From positions 1 to 26,502 of the IMG/VR virus record IMGVR_UViG_3300032236_000881: a stretch of 26,502 nucleotides of DNA, one strand, 5' to 3'. Shown piece by piece: positions 1 to 5,324 of this stretch. A program made the position numbers and the translations under genes. How positions within the stretch are numbered: position 1 is the first letter of the stretch; each line of letters begins with the position of its first letter. The DNA comes from a virus. The notes under the pieces are model-generated. The model had not been told where the DNA came from and searched no databases. It was given only the letters and a program-made list of their open reading frames with translations.

Positions 1-12
1 GAACCAACTCAT
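1..12 (-). CDS. 5' end of a gene leaving the window
   Basis: An ATG at 12-10 overlaps the stop codon of the upstream gene (ATGA) and sits five bases after a GGTGAA Shine-Dalgarno-like sequence inside junction repeat copy A. Only four codons (M-S-W-F) are inside the window, so nothing can be said about function. The geometry matches two other junctions in this window (near 260 and 3003), which is why I think the start is real. Confidence 0.4.
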
Positions 13-260
13 CCCTGTTCACCGTCTAACGCCTCGTTATATTGAATGTTTAATGCCTGAACAATCCGAATCAGATACAAATCATCTTCCGTAAATGAAT
101 CAGGGTGCTTTATGAGATAGTGGCGCATCAAACCAAACGGAGTCAGTTTTTTAATCCTCATGCGCGACCAACCCTTTTTGGCTTCTTCCTTACGCTTCTT
201 TGTCCTACATGCTCCACACTTAACTCGTGATGGCATGGCTGGGACTTCTACTTCATTCAT
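9..260 (-). CDS. Small zinc-finger-like protein, 83 aa
   Basis: I do not recognise a family. The basic protein has a CGAC knuckle (Cys15, Cys18) followed about 30 residues later by His47 and His52 in MRHYLIKH, a plausible C2H2-type metal site, so DNA or RNA binding is a reasonable inference. Its C-terminus reads EALDGEQG, a tail shared with other genes here. I chose the ATG at 260 over the GTG at 263, because the ATG lies five bases after GGTGAG in junction repeat copy B and overlaps the upstream stop as TGATG. The gene is AT-rich compared with the structural genes. Confidence 0.6.
   Translation of the reverse strand: MNEVEVPAMPSRVKCGACRTKKRKEEAKKGWSRMRIKKLTPFGLMRHYLIKHPDSFTEDDLYLIRIVQALNIQYNEALDGEQG
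16..36 (-). repeat. Junction repeat copy A (ALDGEQ tail plus SD)
   Basis: This 21-base segment matches copies B and C at 18 of 21 positions. It encodes the ALDGEQ-type end of the upstream protein and supplies the GGTGAA ribosome-binding sequence of the next gene, whose ATG follows five bases later. Confidence 0.7.
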
Positions 261-559
261 CACTGCTCACCGTCTAACGCTTTGATAGTTGGGCATGGAA
301 ACTCAACCGTTCGGCAATGGATGCACATAGGTTGGTCGTCAAGGTATGCCTTTCCTGACTTATGCAACTCACGCACACGTTCGATGGCTTCTGCCATTGA
401 AATAATGCTTTGATCACTTGCATCAACACTGAGTTCTAAATTGGAATCATCGCCAATGTAGTCTTTTGCTTCTTTGATAGTCTCAAAACTTCCAACGGTG
501 ATGTATGAACAGCAGTCACAACCTGCATCTATCATTTCGACAATAAATTGAATGCTCAT
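260..559 (-). CDS. Hypothetical acidic protein, 99 aa, Cys-rich
   Basis: Unrecognised family. The N-terminus has a CxCC cluster (GCDCCSY, residues 14-17), the C-terminal part has CIHC (Cys79, Cys82) and another Cys in FPCP, so a metal site built from both ends is possible. It ends TIKALDGEQ, the shared C-terminal tag, encoded by junction repeat copy B. The ATG at 559 overlaps the stop of the 58-aa gene upstream as ATGA. The sequence around its start is very AT-rich (16 G or C in 541-600), unlike the structural genes. Confidence 0.6.
   Translation of the reverse strand: MSIQFIVEMIDAGCDCCSYITVGSFETIKEAKDYIGDDSNLELSVDASDQSIISMAEAIERVRELHKSGKAYLDDQPMCIHCRTVEFPCPTIKALDGEQ
264..284 (-). repeat. 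Junction repeat copy B (identical to copy C)
   Basis: These 21 bases are identical to 3007-3027. They encode the end of the 99-aa protein (KALDGEQ) and carry the GGTGAG ribosome-binding sequence for the ATG at 260. Confidence 0.75.
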
Positions 560-732
560 TTTTGTTCACTTTCATTTAATAATTTGAATGCAAGGTCATC
601 AAGACGCTTCTGCTTTTCGGCTAATTCAAAAAATGCTCTCAAACCACGTTCACGAGATAGTTGTGAACAAACGCAAGGATTGAGTGGGCACAACGAATCG
701 TGAACTGGCTTCTTTGGCTTCCAAAACTTCAT
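556..732 (-). CDS. Small hypothetical protein, 58 aa
   Basis: Read from the ATG at 732 to a TGA that overlaps the next ATG (ATGA at 556-559). The protein starts with a basic, Lys/Pro-rich stretch (MKFWKPKKP), has a CPLNPCVC cysteine cluster at residues 15-22 and then a charged amphipathic helix (LRAFFELAEKQKRLDDLAFKL). It could bind metal or nucleic acid, but I recognise no family. The real frame differs from a longer open frame over the same DNA. The overlap with the downstream gene and the small gap to the upstream stop (735) support this choice. Very AT-rich. Confidence 0.6.
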   Translation of the reverse strand: MKFWKPKKPVHDSLCPLNPCVCSQLSRERGLRAFFELAEKQKRLDDLAFKLLNESEQK

Positions 733-734
733 CT

Positions 735-1148
735 CTACTCATCTCCGTGATTGATGTTGTCGCAGAATCGGTCATGCTTGATGCGACCGTTGACGCGCTT
801 GCAGGTGTCACCGTCAGGGCAGGGTGACTCGGGGATTTCGATGCCTTGTCCTTGCTTCTCAATTGCCTCACACTCGGCACAACCAGACTTCCAGCGATCG
901 TCACAATCTTCTGGCTCATGCGGCCATTCGTAGCCTGGCAATTCTGTTGGGTCAACTGGTCGACCAGTAATAGCGCAATCGAGCCTGATGATAATTTCTT
1001 CGAGGTTGACGAGCGTGGTTTCTTCTTCGCTGTCGTGAAACTGTCGCTTCAGTTCATCATGAAAGTTGGCAACTCGAACGGCAATGTCTGCTCCAATGCT
1101 GAGGCTCAAGAACTTTCCGTCAGGAATAGTGACTGTGTTCTCGCTCAT
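735..1148 (-). CDS. Hypothetical protein with Cys-rich C-terminus, 137 aa
   Basis: The start is the ATG at 1148, overlapping the upstream stop as ATGA; a longer frame to 1304 lacks support. The N-terminal half looks like a small alpha/beta fold (TVTIPDGKFLSLSIGADIAVRVANFHDEL). The C-terminal third is acidic and Cys-rich: C84, C92, C95, then C112, C118 and C131 in an extended tail, suggesting metal binding. I do not recognise the family. It lies in the early operon downstream of the structured interval at 1390-1562. Confidence 0.6.
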   Translation of the reverse strand: MSENTVTIPDGKFLSLSIGADIAVRVANFHDELKRQFHDSEEETTLVNLEEIIIRLDCAITGRPVDPTELPGYEWPHEPEDCDDRWKSGCAECEAIEKQGQGIEIPESPCPDGDTCKRVNGRIKHDRFCDNINHGDE

Positions 1149-1360
1149 ACTGTGCCTCCAGCGTTCGTGCCGGTCTGGGTTGGCTTGTCGATGGTGAAGT
1201 TTGGAAGGCTGACGCAGTTCTGGTGCACGTCGATGAGGCTCAGCACTTTGGTGATGGCTTTTCGTGCGCAGTCGTAGCATTCGCCTACGCCACCGTCTGG
1301 GCATCCAGTGCGAACTTCAGCCATCAGGGCTTCAGCAACTTCGGTTGGAATCTTAAACAT
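1145..1360 (-). CDS. Small hypothetical protein, 71 aa
   Basis: The product starts MFKIPTEVAEALMAEV and has three cysteines (C20, C28, C31) in CPDGGVGECYDCARK, a compact potential metal knuckle. A helix then ends at DVHQNC, followed by a Thr/Gly-rich tail. The ATG at 1360 follows the repeated leader element (GGACAA three bases before the start), and the stop overlaps the next gene as ATGA. It is the first gene after the 208-base gap, so its translation could respond to the RNA structures there. Function unknown. Confidence 0.6.
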   Translation of the reverse strand: MFKIPTEVAEALMAEVRTGCPDGGVGECYDCARKAITKVLSLIDVHQNCVSLPNFTIDKPTQTGTNAGGTV

Positions 1361-1363
1361 AAC

Positions 1364-1378
1364 TTGTCCTTTGTTTGT
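1364..1378 (-). promoter_or_regulatory. Repeated leader/RBS element, copy 1
   Basis: The minus strand reads ACAAACAAAGGACAA here, identical to 2035-2049. GGACAA acts as the Shine-Dalgarno sequence, three bases before the ATG at 1360. It resembles, in principle, the start-associated sequences known from some mycobacteriophages. Confidence 0.6.
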
Positions 1379-1389
1379 GTGTGTTGGGA

Positions 1390-1509
1390 GTGAGGATTGG
1401 TCGGGCCAGGCAACGTTCTAAGCCTTTCCCACAACATGAATGTGACCGTCAATCACGTTGCCGTTCTCCAGCGTAAAGAAACTGGACAGGCGCTCCGACC
1501 AATCCTCAC
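1390..1509 (-). other. Candidate structured RNA or DNA element with 15-bp closing stem
   Basis: A perfect 15-base inverted repeat (1390-1404 with 1495-1509, arms GTGAGGATTGGTCGG and its complement) encloses 90 bases. Inside are an 8-bp stem (1409-1416 with 1455-1462, GGCAACGT) and a 5-bp hairpin (TCCAG/CTGGA with a 10-base loop), giving a multibranch shape on the minus-strand transcript. No convincing gene occupies the interval, and no U-tract follows the closing stem, so it is not a simple terminator. It could be a cis-regulatory leader, a small RNA or part of a replication origin next to the ssDNA-binding gene. Confidence 0.5.
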
Positions 1510-1515
1510 GGGGTG

Positions 1516-1562
1516 TTGAAAGGCTCGGCGCGACCTTCCCCTGCCACAGCCGAGCCTTTCAA
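1516..1562 (-). terminator. 14-bp perfect hairpin after the ssDNA-binding gene
   Basis: The arms 1516-1529 and 1549-1562 (minus strand TTGAAAGGCTCGGC and complement) pair without mismatch around a 19-base loop, seven bases beyond the stop codon at 1569. The 3' arm ends CCUUUCAA but is not followed by a true U-run, so intrinsic termination would be weak. It could also block exonucleases or be one state of a switch: the same 3' arm could pair with a second GAAAGGCT at 1421-1428. Confidence 0.45.
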
Positions 1563-1568
1563 GTTTGG

Positions 1569-2030
1569 TTACTTGCCAGCGGTCAACTGTGCGATGAGCG
1601 CTTGGATTGCTGGGTCGTTCACGTCAGCTGCAGGAGTGACGGCTGGCGCTGGCGTTGGCGCTGGCGAAGCGATGTTGCCAGTTGCCTTTGCCTGAACATA
1701 GGCGATGGCTTTCTGGGTGTCAGCGTCGGTTGCAGCCTCAAGCACCCAAGGTGCTGACTGTCCAGGTCGTGCGATACCTTGAGCCATACGTCCGAGAACT
1801 TGAGCGCCAATGTTTGACTTGAGGTTGGCGATGAGGCCACGTCCGAAGAAGAGAACGTCGTGGAACTCTTCAGTGGTGTCAAGGTCGACTAGGTCGACTG
1901 CGATCGCTGACGATTCGCCGAACGCTGTGGTGATGGATTCCTTGAACTCCAGCGGTGTCACTAGCAGTAGGTGTCCGAGTAGGTCTGCTGGCTTGACTGT
2001 GTCTGAGCCAGATGATGGTTGTGCAAACAT
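1569..2030 (-). CDS. Putative phage ssDNA-binding protein, 153 aa
   Basis: The sequence follows a pattern I associate with actinophage single-strand-binding-type proteins: KPADLLGHLLLVTP (residues 13-26), an acidic VDLVDLD strand, VLFFGRGLIANLK and LGRMAQGIARPGQSAPWVL, as expected of an OB-fold core. A flexible Pro/Ala-rich linker (about residues 120-140) precedes a short helix (IQALIAQLTAGK), resembling the tail through which SSBs contact partners. It would protect single strands during replication or exonuclease-driven recombination. The ATG at 2030 follows leader-element copy 2. The assignment rests on pattern memory and is unverified. Confidence 0.6.
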   Translation of the reverse strand: MFAQPSSGSDTVKPADLLGHLLLVTPLEFKESITTAFGESSAIAVDLVDLDTTEEFHDVLFFGRGLIANLKSNIGAQVLGRMAQGIARPGQSAPWVLEAATDADTQKAIAYVQAKATGNIASPAPTPAPAVTPAADVNDPAIQALIAQLTAGK

Positions 2031-2034
2031 GCGT

Positions 2035-2049
2035 TTGTCCTTTGTTTGT
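2035..2049 (-). promoter_or_regulatory. Repeated leader/RBS element, copy 2
   Basis: Identical over 15 bases to copy 1 (ACAAACAAAGGACAA on the minus strand). It places GGACAA four bases before the ATG of the ssDNA-binding candidate. Confidence 0.6.
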
Positions 2050-2074
2050 TTTCCCGTGCGTTGTGCACGGAAGC

Positions 2075-2266
2075 CTAGTTGGTGTTTTGGTCGTCTTTGA
2101 ACTTATCGTAATCATCGAGTCCGACAGCCCAAGGGTCAGGTGTGAGGTAGTCCTTGCGAACCTGCTCCTCGCGTGAAGCCTGTCCTAGTGCTTGCAGGAA
2201 TAGTGCCAGCCCGAAGCCAATGAAGATTCCTGCCATCGTGGCGATGAGGTAGAAGATTGCGGTCAC
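2075..2266 (-). CDS. Small single-pass membrane protein, 63 aa
   Basis: From the GTG at 2266 the product has a hydrophobic segment at residues 3-28 (AIFYLIATMAGIFIGFGLALFLQAL), then a charged cytosolic-type tail containing DPWAVGLDDYDKFKDD. The GTG overlaps the upstream exonuclease stop (GTGA) and is preceded by a strong AGGAGG seven bases away, so I prefer it to the ATG at 2284. Tiny membrane proteins are common in actinophage early operons. The role is unknown; superinfection exclusion or membrane anchoring of replication are only possibilities. Confidence 0.65.
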   Translation of the reverse strand: MTAIFYLIATMAGIFIGFGLALFLQALGQASREEQVRKDYLTPDPWAVGLDDYDKFKDDQNTN

Positions 2267-3003
2267 TTTGAGCCTCCTGGGCATCCTGTAGCAAGGTCGG
2301 TTGAGCCGGGCACGAACCAAGGACACCAAGTGCATGTCCGTGACTCTGATGCTGGCACTAACTCCCAGCGTTCAGGGTTGGCTTCTGGGTCAAGCATAGC
2401 CAGCAACTGCTTCGTCGTGTCGATTCGTGCAAGGGCATCGATTGCCACCTGCGGCTCGTAGTCACCAACCCAGACGTGAGCACTGGTCAGAAGTCCCCCG
2501 AACGGGTAGAACATCAGAGCAATGTTGTTGACTTTGTAGCCTTGCTGTTCCAGCCCGTATCCGTACAGGTTGAGTTGCACCTTCTGCTTCAATGTCGGCC
2601 CGTATGTCTTGGCATACTTTAGCGACGTTGCTCCGACACATTTGTGATCGATGACCATCCCGGCATCGATGTCAAACAGGTCGAGCGAACCTCCTGGCTT
2701 GTCGTCAAGTGTCACTTTGTGTTCAACGAGCCAGTTGTGTTTCTTATCTGCTTTGAATGCTTTGGCGAGCCAGTCATGGATTGCCGTTCCGCAGGTAGCC
2801 GCCCAAGGGTCACTGCCTGTGTTGACCTTCGGCCAGTCAAGGAGTCGGTAGGAAAGTTTTCGTAGGCATTCTTCACCAATTTCTGATGGCCCAATGTGCT
2901 GCTGCTTCGAGCGTGGGTTTCCGTTAGCGCGTGTCAGGATGACGCTATTGATTCGGTCACGGAGTGCACGCTCGGGTGTCACAGCTGAGGCGAAAGCGGT
3001 CAT
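2263..3003 (-). CDS. Cas4/RecB-like PD-(D/E)XK exonuclease, 246 aa
   Basis: The protein has the nuclease core GPSEIGEEC (38-46), GTAIHDWL (His76), GGSLDLFD (Asp108), VIDHKC (Asp119, Lys121) and QLNLYGYGL (Gln143), the motif order of Cas4/RecB-family exonucleases. Cys46 plus Cys224, Cys227 and Cys241 (CTWC...GC near the end) match the four cysteines that hold an Fe-S cluster in Cas4-type proteins. In phages such enzymes resect DNA ends for recombination. The preceding 107-aa gene resembles partners of such nucleases. No cas genes are nearby, so a CRISPR adaptation role is unlikely. ATG at 3003 overlaps the previous stop as ATGA. Confidence 0.8.
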   Translation of the reverse strand: MTAFASAVTPERALRDRINSVILTRANGNPRSKQQHIGPSEIGEECLRKLSYRLLDWPKVNTGSDPWAATCGTAIHDWLAKAFKADKKHNWLVEHKVTLDDKPGGSLDLFDIDAGMVIDHKCVGATSLKYAKTYGPTLKQKVQLNLYGYGLEQQGYKVNNIALMFYPFGGLLTSAHVWVGDYEPQVAIDALARIDTTKQLLAMLDPEANPERWELVPASESRTCTWCPWFVPGSTDLATGCPGGSK

Positions 3004-3350
3004 TCCTGCTCACCGTCTAACGCTTTGTTAATACTCATACCAGCCACTTTGAATTCACAAGTATGTTCACAATCACACTTCAGCAATTCTTTAGCCAGTT
3101 CGCGCACGCGCTGGATGGCAAGTTTGTTTGCCGTGACATCACAAATCCACGCTCTGCCTTGACCAAGTTCGGGCAAGAATCCACGTTGCCTTGACAGTTT
3201 TATCCACTTTCGAACTGTTTGTTTTGGCGCTCCGTATTGTTCGGCAACGTACGCTAACGGTCGTTTTTTGTCTCCAGAATTGACGTTCTCTAAGTAATGC
3301 TGTGCTACTTCCTGCAAAAACTCGTCTGTCATTCTTCTCATAGTTCGCAT
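3000..3350 (-). CDS. Helix-turn-helix protein, 116 aa
   Basis: Residues 7-22 (MTDEFLQEVAQHYLEN) and 31-58 (PLAYVAEQYGAPKQTVRKWIKLSRQRGFL) form an HTH pattern frequent in small actinophage proteins, with the recognition helix around QTVRKWIKLSRQRG. A Cys cluster follows (CDCEHTC, 92-98), and the protein ends INKALDGEQE, the shared tail. It is probably a phage transcription factor or DNA-binding accessory. The gene is AT-richer than both neighbours (about 46% GC in 3001-3300 versus 60% in 3361-3420), suggesting insertion of a foreign cassette. ATG at 3350 overlaps the upstream stop as TGATG. Confidence 0.7.
   Translation of the reverse strand: MRTMRRMTDEFLQEVAQHYLENVNSGDKKRPLAYVAEQYGAPKQTVRKWIKLSRQRGFLPELGQGRAWICDVTANKLAIQRVRELAKELLKCDCEHTCEFKVAGMSINKALDGEQE
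3007..3027 (-). repeat. Junction repeat copy C (identical to copy B)
   Basis: These 21 bases are identical to 264-284. They encode the KALDGEQ end of the HTH protein and supply the GGTGAG that sits five bases before the exonuclease ATG at 3003. Confidence 0.75.
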
Positions 3351-3673
3351 CAGTAGGTCTCATTCCCGGTGAGGACTGTGAACCGTCGGCTGAGTGTTCG
3401 CTTGGTGACGACATCGAGCGCCTGTTGTGGCAGGATTTCACGCAGTTTCTTCACGTCGATGCGCTCGGATTCCACGACTGCCCAACGGACTACAGGTTGA
3501 CCTGCCACAGTGCCAATTTCGTGCGAGCCGAGTGCAGCCTCAATGTGGCTTCGTGCGATGTCGATTTGCTCGGCAATCTGTGCAGCCTCTAACTTGAGGC
3601 GCTTGTATTCGTCGACCCAGCGTGCAATCTCAGGGTCGAAGTCAATTTCGATGTTGTTGATTTCGACGCTCAC
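3350..3673 (-). CDS. Exonuclease-partner-type coiled-coil protein, 107 aa
   Basis: A helical, coiled-coil-like N-terminus (EYKRLKLEAAQIAEQIDIARSHIEAALG, about 24-50) leads into a small beta domain (GTVAGQPVVRWAVVESERIDVKKL) and ends KRTLSRRFTVL. This layout matches small proteins I know as neighbours of YqaJ/Cas4-type recombination exonucleases. Here it is one gene away from such a nuclease, so it likely works in the same recombination pathway. The start is a GTG that overlaps the upstream stop as GTGA. The function is inferred from context. Confidence 0.65.
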   Translation of the reverse strand: MSVEINNIEIDFDPEIARWVDEYKRLKLEAAQIAEQIDIARSHIEAALGSHEIGTVAGQPVVRWAVVESERIDVKKLREILPQQALDVVTKRTLSRRFTVLTGNETY

Positions 3674-3855
3674 AGTTCGATTCCCATCTCTCGTGCGAGA
3701 CCTGCACCGATTGGGTTGCCGGTCTTGTTGTCAGCGGTAATCTGTGCGACCAGTTCGTCAGCTGCAGTTTTGATGTCTCGCAGTGTGATGAACTTGCCGA
3801 CGTGGTAAGCCACGCCAGCGGTGACGGCTAACGAAAGCCAGAATAATGGATTCAT
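3670..3855 (-). CDS. Small membrane-anchored protein, 61 aa
   Basis: A hydrophobic N-terminal segment (NPLFWLSLAVTAGVAYHVG, residues 2-20) could be a membrane anchor or uncleaved signal. The rest is a soluble helix (RDIKTAADELVAQI) and a short tail. The ATG at 3855 overlaps the WhiB stop (ATGA). Its leader, inside the end of the whiB frame, contains two consecutive GGACAA motifs, a variant of the repeated leader element. Unknown function; typical of small phage membrane proteins. Confidence 0.6.
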   Translation of the reverse strand: MNPLFWLSLAVTAGVAYHVGKFITLRDIKTAADELVAQITADNKTGNPIGAGLAREMGIEL

Positions 3856-4262
3856 TTCTTGTCCTTGTCCTTCTTGTGTTTGTTTGTGTATTTCTGGTAA
3901 GCACCAAGTGTGATGCCCACTTCTTTCAGTGCGTCGTGAAGGTTGAAGCCAATCCCTCGAAGTCGGTTCACTTCACGCGATCCACCTCGCTTGACTCTAC
4001 TTTTGCCCTCCGACATCCTGCGACGTTCTTCAGGTGACGTGCCACCGAAGTATCCTTCGAAATCTTTCGCATCCAGTGCCATCTGTAGACAGTCCTGCTT
4101 GACTGGGCACTTGTTGCAAATCCTCGCGATGATGGGTTCACGTTCGAGTGCTTCGGCCGCATTGACTGGGAAGAAATAGTCTGGGTCTGGAATGTCTAGG
4201 CAGTGTGCGCCTTGCCACTTGTCAGGATTCCCGAACGCAAAGTTGAACGGTTCAATTGCCAT
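3852..4262 (-). CDS. WhiB-family Fe-S transcription factor, 136 aa (first copy)
   Basis: The four cluster ligands are Cys21, Cys49, Cys52 and Cys58 (CNKCPVKQDC), the C...CxxCxxxxxC pattern of WhiB-like proteins. The beta-turn motif is GYFGGTSPEER (70-80), a variant of the usual G(V/I)WGG. A basic region follows (SRVKRGGSREVNRLRG), and the protein continues into a Lys/Asp-rich end. WhiB proteins bind a [4Fe-4S] cluster and usually act through the primary sigma factor. Phage copies such as that of TM4 are known to interfere with host WhiB function. Overlaps the upstream nuclease by 11 bases. Confidence 0.88.
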   Translation of the reverse strand: MAIEPFNFAFGNPDKWQGAHCLDIPDPDYFFPVNAAEALEREPIIARICNKCPVKQDCLQMALDAKDFEGYFGGTSPEERRRMSEGKSRVKRGGSREVNRLRGIGFNLHDALKEVGITLGAYQKYTNKHKKDKDKK

Positions 4263-4599
4263 GACCGGCCTTCTTCAACAATTCGACAGCCTCACCGAGT
4301 GGCATGATGGCCCACCAGTTACCCGTGTTCGCTGAGCCAACTCCGACAGGTTTCACCACAAGGATTCCGACCTGAGCCTTCGAGTTGACTTTCTCAGCTG
4401 CTAACTCTTTGAGCCATGCAGGGATGCTGTATGACTTGTGAGCCTTCACTTCGATGCATACGCCTGGCAGTCCGGCAACGTCACCTTTGTCGTTGACACC
4501 TGCCAGTGCTCGTCTTTCAGCGTGTAGGAATCCTTGCGCGATGAGGTAGTTGACGACTGCGGTTTCGGCTGATGTGCCTTTGGCTTTGTTCTTGCTCAT
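4252..4599 (-). CDS. PD-(D/E)XK nuclease, Holliday-junction-resolvase-like, 115 aa
   Basis: The motif set is KGTSAETAVVNYLIAQGF (Glu12), ERRALAGVNDKGDVAGLPG (Asp40) and CIEVKAH (Glu50, Lys52), the E...D...ExK core of small archaeal-Hjc-like and VRR-related nucleases. The length suits a single-domain resolvase. It may resolve branched replication or recombination intermediates before packaging, in concert with the exonuclease and ssDNA-binding candidate in this operon. The start is the ATG at 4599, overlapping the upstream zinc-ribbon stop (ATGA), not the longer frame to 4680, which has no independent support. Confidence 0.75.
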   Translation of the reverse strand: MSKNKAKGTSAETAVVNYLIAQGFLHAERRALAGVNDKGDVAGLPGVCIEVKAHKSYSIPAWLKELAAEKVNSKAQVGILVVKPVGVGSANTGNWWAIMPLGEAVELLKKAGHGN

Positions 4600-4694
4600 T
4601 TGACGAACCCTGAGCACCAACGGCAAAGCCACACTTTGGCTTTTGGATACCACGCCATCTGACGGCAGCAGTCTCCGCATAACGGATTGTTCAT
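4596..4694 (-). CDS. Zinc-ribbon miniprotein, 32 aa
   Basis: The frame from the ATG at 4694 reads MNNPLCGDCCRQMAWYPKAK and ends VWLCRWCSGFVK. CGDC (Cys6, Cys9) and CRWC (Cys24, Cys27) give a classic zinc-ribbon spacing. Both ends overlap neighbouring genes as ATGA (upstream WhiB at 4691-4694, downstream nuclease at 4596-4599), so the two genes fit together only if this tiny frame is translated. It probably binds zinc and contacts nucleic acid or a partner protein; the target is unknown. Confidence 0.7.
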   Translation of the reverse strand: MNNPLCGDCCRQMAWYPKAKVWLCRWCSGFVK

Positions 4695-5059
4695 TGTCCT
4701 TGCTCCTGTTCTTTCTTGCGCTTGTCCCTGAGTTCTCGTCGTGCTTTTGCTTTCGGATTCATGGAGACGAACAACCTGTCCAGTTCGTACTGTGCATGAA
4801 TGCTTCGTGATTCGATGCCAAGTTCCTTGCGCATTCTCCGACGATCACCGAAAGTTGTGCCACCCCAGATGCCTTCAACTTCGACGTACAACGCGTACGT
4901 CAGGCACGCCTGTAGAACTGGGCACGAGTCACACAAGTCTTTGATTGGTTGAAGATGCTTTGATGTCAACTTTTCACAAGGACTTGGAAAGAAGTGTTCG
5001 AACCCTACTTGTGCACATGCTGCGTCAGAAAGGTCTGGGAACTTGTATGGGTCGGTCAT
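4691..5059 (-). CDS. WhiB-family Fe-S transcription factor, 122 aa (second copy)
   Basis: Cys15, Cys43, Cys46 and Cys52 (CDSCPVLQAC) give the cluster-binding pattern, with an extra Cys28. GIWGGTTFGDRRR (63-75) matches the canonical GxWGG turn followed by the basic DNA-binding segment better than the first copy. The C-terminus is strongly basic (KAKARRELRDKRKKEQEQ). The start is the ATG at 5059, overlapping the previous stop as ATGA. This copy and the 3852-4262 copy differ widely in sequence, so they are old paralogues or separate acquisitions, not a recent duplication. Confidence 0.9.
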   Translation of the reverse strand: MTDPYKFPDLSDAACAQVGFEHFFPSPCEKLTSKHLQPIKDLCDSCPVLQACLTYALYVEVEGIWGGTTFGDRRRMRKELGIESRSIHAQYELDRLFVSMNPKAKARRELRDKRKKEQEQGQ

Positions 5060-5172
5060 GCTGTGACCTGCTGGGGTAGGTGGCGCTCGACATTGAAGGA
5101 CAAGTGCAATGGAGCGCCACCAGGAGCGTTGCAACACTCGTCTTTCATCATACCGAGATAGTTAGACTTCAC
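5056..5172 (-). CDS. Very small hypothetical protein, 38 aa
   Basis: Starts at a GTG (5172) overlapping the preceding stop (GTGA), with GGGGAG three bases upstream. It ends at a TGA overlapping the WhiB ATG (ATGA). The product (MKSNYLGMMKDECCNAPGG then a short tail) has one CC pair. I recognise nothing. The case rests on the fit between the two coupled junctions and the good ribosome-binding site. Confidence 0.5.
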   Translation of the reverse strand: MKSNYLGMMKDECCNAPGGAPLHLSFNVERHLPQQVTA

Positions 5173-5324
5173 TGCTCTCCCCTTAGTGCTGTCTCCAGAC
5201 GTTCGGTGATGTAACTCAACGTCACAGCTCCGTCCGGGGACACTTTCAGGTTGTGCTTCAGTTCGTCGAGCACTTCCCCGACGAGGCACAGGGTCTCTAG
5301 CATCTTGACTTCTGTCTTGCTCAT
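5169..5324 (-). CDS. Small helical hypothetical protein, 51 aa
   Basis: Begins at the ATG at 5324, overlapping the 43-aa gene's stop as TAATG. It reads as one or two amphipathic helices (TEVKMLETLCLVGEVLDELKHNL, then SYITERLETALRGEQ). The end, ETALRGEQ, resembles the ALDGEQ tail of three other genes, and the DNA below it is a degenerate version of the junction repeat (13 of 21 positions). Function unknown. Confidence 0.55.
   Translation of the reverse strand: MSKTEVKMLETLCLVGEVLDELKHNLKVSPDGAVTLSYITERLETALRGEQ

Noticed and set aside
846-1277. Plus-strand ORF of 143 aa
   Set aside because: Antisense to two coupled minus-strand genes and without a recognisable domain.
2263-3003. CRISPR adaptation gene cas4
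   Set aside because: Motifs fit Cas4, but there are no repeats, cas1 or cas2, and the neighbours are phage recombination genes.
4600-4680. N-terminal extension of the resolvase-like nuclease to 4680
   Set aside because: The extension is out of family length and the region is better explained by the zinc-ribbon frame with coupled junctions.
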